Of a stretch of DNA of 12,500 bases, positions 5,824-12,500 are shown one piece after another (within the stretch, counting starts at the first letter, position 1; each line of letters opens with the position of its first letter). The notes under the pieces were generated by a model. The model had not been told where the DNA came from and ran no database searches. It worked only from the letters and a program-made list of their open reading frames with translations. The stretch is from assembly GCF_002811985.1 (NCBI RefSeq), contig NZ_NPDU01000083.1, positions 1 through 12,500 on the forward strand, given 5' to 3'. This DNA is from Leptospira adleri. GTDB taxonomy: Bacteria > Spirochaetota > Leptospiria > Leptospirales > Leptospiraceae. Made by a program: the position numbers and the translations under genes.

Positions 5824-7212
5824 TTATTTGGACGCCGCCGGTTCTCCGGAAACGACCTTCGAATAAACTTTGTAGAGAGATTTTTTGCCGCCCGGCGGTT
5901 TTCCGATATCAATCCCCGCTTTCAGTAATTCGGCTTTTAATTCTTTTCGAAAAGCGTGGTAGTCGACTTCCACCGCGTGACGTTGTCCGCCGCCGAAAGA
6001 AAAATGGGGATGTTCGATTTCGTATTTTATTGCGGCCTTTAGATCCTTCGGTCTCTCATATTTTCCTAATATTTCCATACAGGCAAGTTTAGCCTGGTAA
6101 TCGGCCATAGGCCAAATACAACCCACCGGCTGAAAGAGTCCGATAAAATAAAGATTCTTATAATCGTTGTGCATCATCTTTCTAAAAAGAGGAATCTTTT
6201 CTACGTATTGAAAATCGATAAACGACTTGTCGAAAAATGGAAACGTGGTCCAGAATCCGGTGCAAGCGCAGATGATATCGAAACGTTCCCTGACTCCGTT
6301 TACGAATTCGACCTCCTTTCCGTGAAGAGCTTTGATCGCAGGTCGAGGTTTAATTCTTCCATGACGAATGAAATCCAAAAGATCCGAGTTTAAAGTCGGG
6401 TGATGGCTCAACGCCAAGGTCGTGTTTTCGGGAAGACCGTAATTCTTATACGGTCCTTGAAGAATGTGAAGAAGTTTGGTCAATGCAAATTGTTTGATCT
6501 TGGCCGGGATCCAACTCGGAGTGGTCGCCGCAAAAACATCGGAAGGCATTCCGAAAAGGAATTTTGGAAAGAACCATTGCGGGCTTCTCATCGATAACTT
6601 TACTGTATTGGCGACGCGCGCGGATTCGACCGCAACGTCGCAAGCCGAATTGCCGCCTCCGATCACAAGAACGTCCTTCCCTTTCCATTCGTTCGTAACT
6701 CCCTTAAAATCGTGGGAGTGAATGAATTTTCCCGTAAACTTTCCCGGATATTCGGGATATTTCGGATTCCAGTGATGTCCGTTCGCAACCATAAGAACGT
6801 CGAAAACTTCGACCTTCTTTTTTTTGGAAGCGTCCAGGTACTCCACCTTCCAATTTCCGTCTTCCATTCTTGTGATCTTTTGAATCGTATGATTAAATCG
6901 GATTTTCTTATATACTCCGAAGTGTTTAGAATAAGATTCGAAGTAGGCTTGCAATTGTTTGTGATTAGGATACTCGGGATAATCTTCGGGCATAGGATAG
7001 TCTTCGTACTCGGACCAGACTTTGGAACTTATGATATGCGTGTTTTCGTAAACGCTGGAGTGTCCCGTTTTGGAATTGAATACCCAGTTCCCTCCGACCT
7101 TATCGTTTTTCTCGAAAACGACAACGTCTAATCCGTATTGAATGCAATTCTTTGCGGCGGTGATTCCGCTCGGTCCCGCTCCGACCACGCAGACTTTGAT
7201 GTTCGGCTTCAT
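5824..7212 (-). CDS. Flavin-containing monooxygenase (FMO-type, NAD(P)-binding)
   Basis: 462 residues, soluble, expected to use FAD, NADPH and oxygen to oxidise nitrogen, sulphur or carbonyl groups. The FAD-binding motif GAGPSG is at residues 11-16 after a beta strand. The FMO-identifying sequence F-x-G-x-x-x-H-x-x-x-F is complete at Phe159, Gly161, His165 and Phe169. The NADPH-binding GGGNSA is at 185-190, and the C-terminal ACTGFWTTFPF segment is at 316-326. Length is normal for bacterial FMOs. The spacing of motifs and the FMO rather than BVMO signature argue for N- or S-oxidation or a related type; the substrate is unknown. The ATG at 7212 has an AGGAG seven bases upstream. The gene is divergent from a TetR-type regulator, which is the likely controller. 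Confidence 0.93.
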   Translation of the reverse strand: MKPNIKVCVVGAGPSGITAAKNCIQYGLDVVVFEKNDKVGGNWVFNSKTGHSSVYENTHIISSKVWSEYEDYPMPEDYPEYPNHKQLQAYFESYSKHFGVYKKIRFNHTIQKITRMEDGNWKVEYLDASKKKKVEVFDVLMVANGHHWNPKYPEYPGKFTGKFIHSHDFKGVTNEWKGKDVLVIGGGNSACDVAVESARVANTVKLSMRSPQWFFPKFLFGMPSDVFAATTPSWIPAKIKQFALTKLLHILQGPYKNYGLPENTTLALSHHPTLNSDLLDFIRHGRIKPRPAIKALHGKEVEFVNGVRERFDIICACTGFWTTFPFFDKSFIDFQYVEKIPLFRKMMHNDYKNLYFIGLFQPVGCIWPMADYQAKLACMEILGKYERPKDLKAAIKYEIEHPHFSFGGGQRHAVEVDYHAFRKELKAELLKAGIDIGKPPGGKKSLYKVYSKVVSGEPAASK

Positions 7213-7239
7213 CCGATTCTCCTTTGTTATCCGAGAACA

Positions 7240-7251
7240 TTCGTTGACGAA
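7240..7251. promoter_or_regulatory. Short inverted repeat in the monooxygenase-TetR intergenic region
   Basis: TTCGTTGACGAA is a 5-2-5 inverted repeat. It lies in the expected leader of the monooxygenase transcript, 28 bases before the start codon. It is a weaker operator candidate than the palindrome at 7266-7278 and could be chance. Confidence 0.25.
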
Positions 7252-7265
7252 ATCTCAAATCCAAC

Positions 7266-7278
7266 AAATGTTACATTT
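7266..7278. promoter_or_regulatory. Operator candidate, 13-bp palindrome near the monooxygenase transcription start
   Basis: AAATGTTACATTT is a perfect 6-1-6 palindrome. It begins just downstream of the start point expected from the promoter at 7287-7314 on the minus strand, so a bound repressor would block initiation. The divergent TetR-type gene next door makes that protein the first candidate to bind. Symmetry and position are seen; binding is inferred. Confidence 0.45.
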
Positions 7279-7286
7279 TTCGAGAG

Positions 7287-7314
7287 ATCTTAGTGATATA
7301 GCATTTGAGTGCAA
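7287..7314 (-). promoter_or_regulatory. Probable sigma-70 type promoter of the monooxygenase gene
   Basis: On the minus strand TTGCAC (plus 7309-7314) is followed after 16 bases by TAAGAT (plus 7287-7292). Both match the -35 and -10 consensus well enough for a moderate promoter. The predicted start is near 7280, about 68 bases upstream of the start codon, next to the palindrome at 7266-7278. Confidence 0.45.
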
Positions 7315-7352
7315 GAAATTTTTAAACCTCGGAAAGAAACTATAAATAACAG

Positions 7353-8003
7353 ATGTTAGCCCTAAATCCAAAGACGAAACATTCAAAGAATGGAAAGACG
7401 ACTCTTGCGAGATCCAGAACTCCCCTTCAAGAACGTTCTCAACAGAGAGTGGCGGTCGTTTTAGAAACAGCGGAAAGGATTCTTGAGAAGATCGGTCCCG
7501 AGGAAACCTCGATTCCTGAAATCGCAAAGGTTTCCGGAATCCCGAGAGCGAGTATCTATCAATTCTTTCCGGACAAATACGCTCTTTTTACTCACCTCGC
7601 CGAAAAACATCTCGCAAAGGTCGGTGAAATTCTGGCCGCAAAGGGAGCGAAGAATTCCAAAATTCACTGGGAGAAGTTGGTCGGAGTTTTGGTGAATTCG
7701 GCTTCGGATTATTACGATTCCACTCCGGTCGCCAGCATACTCGTGTTAGGCGGTCCCTTCAGCAGGAAAGCATACTTAGCGCAGGAAGTTACGATCGATC
7801 ATATCGGGGCGGGCGTTCGCGTTCAACTTGCAAGTTTGGATTCTCCCTTGATTCTTCCCAAAAAACCGGACGTCGCCACCCTAGGAGTAGAGATCGCTTT
7901 TGCTTGTATGAAAAGAGGTTATTATCTGGAAAATAGGATCTCGAAGATGATGAGAGAACAGGCGACACAAGCCGTAATCGCTTACTTCAAAAACTGGAAA
8001 TAG
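7353..8003 (+). CDS. TetR/AcrR-family transcriptional regulator
   Basis: 216 residues. The N-terminal part is basic (first 30 residues), then comes the TetR three-helix DNA-binding domain (about 31-80): AVVLETAERILEKIG, then TSIPEIAKVSGIPRASIYQFFPDKYALF with the helix-turn-helix at about 52-74. The C-terminal ligand and dimer domain (about 85-216) is not distinctive; it contains LVLGGPFSRKAYLAQEVTIDH, and its ligand is unknown. Length is normal. The ATG at 7353 has no close Shine-Dalgarno sequence (GGAAAG lies about 17 bases upstream), but no other start codon fits before the DNA-binding domain. The gene is divergent from the flavin monooxygenase, a classic arrangement for local repression of an enzyme by the regulator beside it. 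Confidence 0.92.
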   Translation: MLALNPKTKHSKNGKTTLARSRTPLQERSQQRVAVVLETAERILEKIGPEETSIPEIAKVSGIPRASIYQFFPDKYALFTHLAEKHLAKVGEILAAKGAKNSKIHWEKLVGVLVNSASDYYDSTPVASILVLGGPFSRKAYLAQEVTIDHIGAGVRVQLASLDSPLILPKKPDVATLGVEIAFACMKRGYYLENRISKMMREQATQAVIAYFKNWK

Positions 8004-8270
8004 AGGACGAAAACCTCGAATCCCGCGATCCGTTTTTTTAGAATCAATCCAGTCGATTCCTAAATGAGGAAAAAATAATTCTAAAAATTACACCTTTGCG
8101 TAAAATTTTGACCTTTAAGACACCCTTGTGATCCGGAAATGTATGAGTTCCTACTTTTTCCGATGCGTAAAAAAAACTTTTCAATCGAGTTTTCTCTTTG
8201 AGAAAGATTCGCGGATTTTTCGAAACCTCCCGATAAATTCCTGCTTTTCGTCACAAAAAGAAAAATTCCG
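8004..8270. other. Non-coding stretch between the TetR-type and AhpD-like genes
   Basis: Right after the TetR-type stop, GAGG (8003-8006) can pair with CCTC (8014-8017), and a run of seven T follows at 8033-8039, so transcription may end here, though the stem is too short and far from the T-run for a confident call. An imperfect inverted repeat lies around 8036-8061 (TTTAGAATC with GATTCCTAAA). One copy of the intergenic motif GAGTTCCTAC is at 8145-8154. I see no RNA gene and no convincing promoter. Confidence 0.4.
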
Positions 8271-8297
8271 AGTCTTCCTTCTTAGAAAAGGAAGACT
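8271..8297 (+). promoter_or_regulatory. Perfect inverted repeat covering the ribosome binding site of the AhpD-like gene
   Basis: AGTCTTCCTT (8271-8280) is the exact complement of AAGGAAGACT (8288-8297), with a 7-base loop. The 3' arm contains the Shine-Dalgarno sequence AAGGAAG and ends two bases before the ATG at 8300. In the transcript the ribosome binding site would be closed in a 10-bp stem. This could be a translational switch such as an RNA thermometer or a protein-binding site; as DNA it could also be an operator. The pairing is seen, the role inferred. Confidence 0.6.
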
Positions 8298-8299
8298 AT

Positions 8300-8737
8300 A
8301 TGGAAACAAGATTGAACTACGCAAAAGTTTATCCCGAATCTTTACAAGCGATGTTGAAGATGGAGGAATTTGCAAAACAGGGCGGAATCGAACCGGTTCT
8401 CTACGAACTCATTAAGATTCGTTCTTCTCAGATCAACGGTTGCGCGTATTGCATCGATATGCATACGAAAGATCTAAGGGCCATGGGGGAAGCTGAAAAA
8501 AGAATCTATCTTTTGGACGCGTGGAGAGAAGCGACTTTCTATTCCGAAAAAGAAAAGGCAGCTCTGGAACTGACCGAAAAAATCACCAAAATTTCGGAAG
8601 AAGGCGTTCCCGACGAAACCTATGAAAGAGTGAGAAAACATTTCGGAGAAAAGGAATTTGTGGCGTTGATCATCCTGATCAATACGATCAACTCTTGGAA
8701 TCGGATCGCGATCTCGACAAGAATGCACGCAAACTGA
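8300..8737 (+). CDS. AhpD-like / carboxymuconolactone decarboxylase family protein
   Basis: 145 residues. The core carries the AhpD-type motif RSSQINGCAYCIDMHTKDLRAMG, with Cys48, Cys51 and His55. In AhpD-fold alkylhydroperoxidases this Cys-x-x-Cys-x-x-x-His set performs disulfide-based peroxide or thiol chemistry. It is a single-domain all-helical protein, cytoplasmic, probably oligomeric like its family. The flanking pattern (an N-terminal YPESLQAMLKMEEF and a C-terminal FVALIILINTINSWNRIAI) is typical of the many small family members annotated only as carboxymuconolactone decarboxylase; true decarboxylase activity is unlikely with the redox cysteines present. A peroxide or thiol stress role is inferred. 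AAGGAAG ends five bases before the ATG, a very good ribosome binding site if it is accessible. No partner such as ahpC is nearby. Confidence 0.92.
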   Translation: METRLNYAKVYPESLQAMLKMEEFAKQGGIEPVLYELIKIRSSQINGCAYCIDMHTKDLRAMGEAEKRIYLLDAWREATFYSEKEKAALELTEKITKISEEGVPDETYERVRKHFGEKEFVALIILINTINSWNRIAISTRMHAN

Positions 8738-9021
8738 GGATTCTTCCTGGAAAGTTTTCCCTAAAGTTCCAAATAAAAGAAATCGAGTTGTGTCGTTCTA
8801 AACGCCTGTTCTAAAACCGTTTTACAAAAGGTTCGGATTTTCAAAGATGCGGGAACTCTCGCAAAAAGAAGAAAATCCGAATCTGGAAAAGAGAGAATTT
8901 CCCTCTTCGGAAGACTGCATTCTTCTTTGATTTGAAGGCAAAAGTAGGAACTCCTTCTTTTTAAGAATTCTTACGGACGACCTTTCCTTTACAATCGAAA
9001 CGAACGCGGGAACTCCCCTGT
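8738..9021. repeat. Intergenic stretch rich in GGAACTC motifs and inverted repeats
   Basis: This gap between the convergent AhpD-like and ABC-F genes holds three copies of G(C/T)(G/A)GGAACTC: 8849-8858, 8945-8954 and 9006-9015. The first lies inside the larger inverted repeat 8832-8842/8871-8881. TAAGAATTCTTA (8962-8973) is a perfect 12-bp palindrome followed on the minus strand by AAAAAGAAGG. The structures may end transcription from both sides. No coding region is convincing here. Confidence 0.45.
8832..8881. repeat. 11-bp inverted repeat enclosing a nested near-palindrome
   Basis: TTCGGATTTTC (8832-8842) is exactly complementary to GAAAATCCGAA (8871-8881), with 28 bases between. Inside lies TGCGGGAACTCTCGCA (8848-8863), a 7-2-7 near-palindrome with one G-T pair. 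The nested arrangement could form a long hairpin on either strand at the 3' end of the AhpD-like and ABC-F transcripts. Confidence 0.5.
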
Positions 9022-10518
<1,497 letters not shown>

Positions 10519-10944
10519 CTTAAGAAAGCTCGCAAAGGGTTGAAGGAAGAATTTAGTCTACGTCCCGATCCCCGAAAACGAACGGAGAAAAGAAGAAGAT
10601 AAAATCCGAAAAGGAACTTTCAAAAGCTCCCTTTCCTGCCAAATTTATAGAAAGGCCCTTTATTTCACTCAAAAATACGCCCATTCTCCATAGTAAAGAA
10701 AGGAAAAAAAACATATCGACGCGAGGAGAAATGCCCGATTCTTACGTTCTAGTCGTTTCGAGAACAAAGAGGAATGGATTGAACCGAACGAAAAGCGAGG
10801 CGCGCCTGCAATCAAAATTAGTCCGAAAGAAATTCATAATATTCTAATATTCAAATGTATTTCCTTTAAAATCGTCTGGGCGTTTCCCGCGCAAAAAGAC
10901 AAAAAAGAAAATTCATTCGTTCTAAAGAGGATTCAAATTGTTTA
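10519..10944. other. Gene-poor stretch upstream of the ABC-F gene
   Basis: The stretch should contain the ABC-F promoter; a TAGACT/TAAATT region on the minus strand near 10548-10562 is the best -10 candidate, without a clear -35. Small inverted repeats are present: CCTTTC (10630-10635) with GAAAGG (10650-10655), and AAAGGCCCTTT (10651-10661). A 38-codon frame runs from 10731 to 10847 with an AGGAG only two bases before its ATG. ATTCTAATATTC near 10841-10852 shares the core of the 1691-1704 palindrome. I see no RNA gene. Confidence 0.35.
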
Positions 10945-11023
10945 CCGCGCGGGTCGGGCTTCTACAGGCTCCGCTCCGCTTCGGCCCTAACGGGCCGCTA
11001 CGCGCCTTTCGAATCCCTAACGC
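10945..11023. repeat. GC-rich structured intergenic element
   Basis: About 80 bases that are far richer in G and C than everything around. Read on the minus strand, the element runs from GCGTTAGGGATTCGAAAG at 11023 to AGCCCGACCCGCGCGG near 10945. It contains the hairpin CGGCCC (10982-10987) TAAC GGGCCG (10992-10997) and short direct repeats CTCCGCTCCGCTTCGG. From memory, similar intergenic elements bounded by GCGTTAGGGAT and GCCCGACCCGC occur in several unrelated bacterial genomes, so this is probably a dispersed, non-coding repeat. It carries no protein frame I would defend. Confidence 0.5.
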
Positions 11024-11110
11024 AAAGATAGAAAATCAAAACGGATTCTAAAAAGGAGGATATACGAAAAATAATTCCGCGTATTTCAAAAGAAAAAATC
11101 TTCCCTAATC

Positions 11111-11151
11111 CCGAAAGAAACGGACTGAAAATCCATTCTCATTTCTTTCGG
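11111..11151 (-). terminator. Terminator candidate downstream of the DoxX-like gene
   Basis: CCGAAAGAAA (11111-11120) and TTTCTTTCGG (11142-11151) form a perfect 10-bp inverted repeat with a 21-base loop. On the minus strand it begins 21 bases after the DoxX-like stop codon, and a GATTTTTTC tract follows about 13 bases beyond the stem. Position and T-tract suit the end of that transcript. Confidence 0.5.
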
Positions 11152-11172
11152 AATGACAATATATCTGAATCA

Positions 11173-11538
11173 TCATTCTACGTCCTTCACACTCCAAGCC
11201 CAGAATATAAAGAGAAACTGAAACGGAAGACGAACATAAAGGGCCCAGACGGGAACGCCGAAGTCTGTACCGGCGAGAGCCGCCTGCAGCATGTAGACGT
11301 TTGCCGGAAGAACCGCGATCAAAAGCGCGATGATTCCGAAACTGGCGAGCCTTCGAAGAGGCTGCAAAAATAAAGCGAGCCCCAGAACGATCTCCGCAAC
11401 GCCGCTCACGTAGTTCAGAACCGAATGATAGGGAAGATAAGGAGGCATCATTCTCAAATAGAATGGAGGATTGAGAAAATGATTGAGTCCCGCCAAAACA
11501 TAAAAGACGGCCATCGCATACAAAAGAATTTTTTTCAT
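11173..11538 (-). CDS. DoxX-like small membrane protein
   Basis: 121 residues from the ATG at 11538, which has GGAG five bases upstream. An ATG farther out at 11601 would add 21 residues, but that stretch overlaps the likely promoter and lacks a good ribosome binding site. Four hydrophobic segments are visible (about 3-20, 46-63, 70-92, 100-117). The pattern MKKILLYAMAVFYVLAGLNHFLNPPFYLRMMPPYLP, then GVAEIVLGLALFLQP and PANVYM, is typical of DoxX-like inner-membrane proteins. Their biochemical role is mostly undefined; some relatives take part in thiol-oxidative stress handling or quinone-linked redox, which is not shown here. It lies downstream of, and on the same strand as, the DUF2182 gene with a 186-base gap, so it is probably transcribed from its own promoter. 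Confidence 0.88.
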   Translation of the reverse strand: MKKILLYAMAVFYVLAGLNHFLNPPFYLRMMPPYLPYHSVLNYVSGVAEIVLGLALFLQPLRRLASFGIIALLIAVLPANVYMLQAALAGTDFGVPVWALYVRLPFQFLFIFWAWSVKDVE

Positions 11539-11559
11539 GAAATCTCCAATGGAGGAAGG

Positions 11560-11565
11560 ATTGTA
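11560..11565 (-). promoter_or_regulatory. Possible -10 element of the DoxX-like gene
   Basis: On the minus strand TACAAT follows GTCTTATCGA; a clear -35 is not seen 17 bases upstream. The start of transcription would be close to 11553, just before the GGAG and the ATG at 11538, which supports that start over the one at 11601. A perfect TATAAT also lies near 11669-11674 but without a matching -35. Confidence 0.3.
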
Positions 11566-11724
11566 TCGATAAGACAAAAAAGGGAAGAGTTTTTTAATCA
11601 ATGAGGGAAAAATAAATCTCGTCCATCGTTCCGGACATTTCGATCGATTCCGAAAAGAAATCAGGGATTATAATCGATCTTCAGTAAGCCCTTTACCGGA
11701 AGAATGTCTACGAACGTCTTTCTC

Positions 11725-12500
11725 TCAGAATGATTTCCCAATAAATAGAAACAAACCCCATCCGATCAAAGCGACTCCCGTCGTTTTACGAATCGAAAAT
11801 TTACCATCGATCCATTTTTCCGCCAATACTAAGGCGGTCAGACCTATCATCCAGGAAAGACTCATCACCCCTCCGACGAACATAAGAAGCATCAAAAGAA
11901 GACAACACCCCACGCAGTAAACCCCTTGCGACCAACCCATCTGGAAGGCGCCTAACGCACCTTCCTTCCAGGAAGTAAGAAAAAAACCGAGAGGCGATTT
12001 GCATTGAGAAAGACATCGATCTTTGAGACCGCTGAACTGAAAAATTCCGGTCGCAATCAAAAGGCCTGCGCTCCATTCCATCGAGTGAAAGGAAAGATCG
12101 GAAGAAAGTAAATCCAACCGCAAAAGAAGAAACTGAAGCGCCGTTCCCAGAAGGCTATAACCCGCCCAAGCGGAAAGATAACCTAACACGATATAAATTC
12201 CTTTTCCCATTCCGAAAAAGGATCTCTTAGAATTTCTACTTTGATCCATCTTCGCAAACAAAAGAACCGATTTCAAAAAAGAAGGAAGCATCATTGCGAC
12301 CATCATCAACACCCACATGCAAAAACTGATAACGACCCAAGAAAAAGAAAACGCGGCCGAATGAGTCGCGCAGTGAGCGCCGCCGCTCCAGTGCATCCAG
12401 GACATGTCATACATCGCTATCCATGAAATCGCAATCAGATTGAACATCATTCCCAAAAGTACGATTTGCTCCGGATTCAAACGATGCCGAAAAATTCCGC
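11725..12500 (-). CDS. DUF2182-family integral membrane protein (5' end beyond the window)
   Basis: About 258 visible residues. A TTG at 12480 could serve as a start, but the frame stays open to the right edge with FRHRLNPEQIVLL, which looks like the usual basic N-terminus of this family, so the gene most likely starts outside the window. Around six hydrophobic segments are present. Conserved DUF2182 features are seen: CMWVLMMVAMMLPSF, GYLSAWAGYSLLGTALQ, GIFQFSGLKDRCLSQCKSPLGF, GWSQGVYCVGCCLLLMLLMFVGGVMSLSWM and VLAEKW. Family members are described as predicted metal-binding membrane proteins; the Cys pairs (CLSQC, CVGCC) and a His/Met-rich N-terminal loop (MSWMHWSGGAHCATH) fit metal contact, but no function is proven. 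The DoxX-like gene follows on the same strand. Confidence 0.88.
   Translation of the reverse strand, partial: GIFRHRLNPEQIVLLGMMFNLIAISWIAMYDMSWMHWSGGAHCATHSAAFSFSWVVISFCMWVLMMVAMMLPSFLKSVLLFAKMDQSRNSKRSFFGMGKGIYIVLGYLSAWAGYSLLGTALQFLLLRLDLLSSDLSFHSMEWSAGLLIATGIFQFSGLKDRCLSQCKSPLGFFLTSWKEGALGAFQMGWSQGVYCVGCCLLLMLLMFVGGVMSLSWMIGLTALVLAEKWIDGKFSIRKTTGVALIGWGLFLFIGKSF

Noticed and set aside
6712..7131. 139-codon plus-strand frame
   Set aside because: Antisense to the FAD-binding half of the monooxygenase; a shadow frame.
8128..8415. 95-codon plus-strand frame before and into the AhpD-like gene
   Set aside because: It runs through the hairpin and overlaps the AhpD-like gene in another frame; Arg/Phe/Ser-rich with no motif.
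8849..9015. CRISPR-like spacing of the GGAACTC copies
   Set aside because: The copies are only about 10 bases, unequally spaced (about 96 and 61 bases) and not flanked by cas genes.
10945..11023. tRNA or other known structured RNA gene
   Set aside because: Despite the GC content and hairpin, no cloverleaf with T-arm GTTCAA-type sequence or anticodon arm can be drawn.
11538..11601. Longer DoxX-like start at 11601
   Set aside because: The added 21 residues lack a ribosome binding site and cover the likely -10 region; the inner ATG has a well-placed GGAG.

Overview
The window looks like chromosomal DNA from a spirochaete, most likely a Leptospira species. The evidence is a moderately AT-rich sequence with codons rich in A/T and GAA/AAA, a large secreted or lipoprotein-like protein with a Cys followed by a CDP motif and a beta-rich Gly-Leu-Thr domain of leptospiral type, a membrane-anchored AraC-type regulator, and short degenerate intergenic repeats centred on GGAACTC. 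This assignment rests on recognition, not on a database search. I found no phage, insertion sequence, CRISPR array, tRNA or rRNA. Most of the window is ordinary metabolic and regulatory gene content, and the more unusual signals lie between the genes.

Layout, left to right. 1-653 (+): C-terminal part of an ABC-2 type exporter permease, cut by the window edge, followed by a long AT-rich hairpin. 810-1670 (+): a short-chain dehydrogenase with features of 3-ketodihydrosphingosine reductases, preceded by a leader hairpin. It converges on 1708-2904 (-), an AraC-type regulator with about seven membrane segments. Upstream of that on the same strand are 3037-4725 (-), an exported 562-residue protein with three copies of an internal repeat, and 4824-5237 (-), a SnoaL/NTF2-like protein. 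The last gene is divergent from 5419-5775 (+), a small MerR-type regulator. Two almost identical perfect palindromes lie between them, 44 bp apart centre to centre, and are the best operator candidates in the window. 5824-7212 (-) is a flavin-containing monooxygenase, divergent from a TetR-type regulator at 7353-8003 (+), with a promoter and a 13-bp palindrome between them. 8300-8737 (+) is an AhpD/carboxymuconolactone-decarboxylase-like protein whose ribosome binding site is buried in a perfect 10-bp inverted repeat. 9022-10518 (-) is an ABC-F ATPase. A gene-poor stretch (10519-11172) carries a GC-rich structured element unlike its surroundings. 11173-11538 (-) is a DoxX-like membrane protein and 11725-12500 (-) a DUF2182 membrane protein whose N-terminus lies outside the window.

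How the genes work together. Two divergent regulator/enzyme pairs (MerR with SnoaL-like; TetR with the monooxygenase) suggest locally controlled detoxification or small-molecule modification. The AhpD-like and DoxX-like genes fit a general redox or stress theme, but nothing in the sequence ties them into one pathway. The strongest candidates for new biology are the double operator, the hairpin over the ahpD-like ribosome binding site, the three-fold repeat in the exported protein, the sphingolipid-type reductase and the GC-rich intergenic element.
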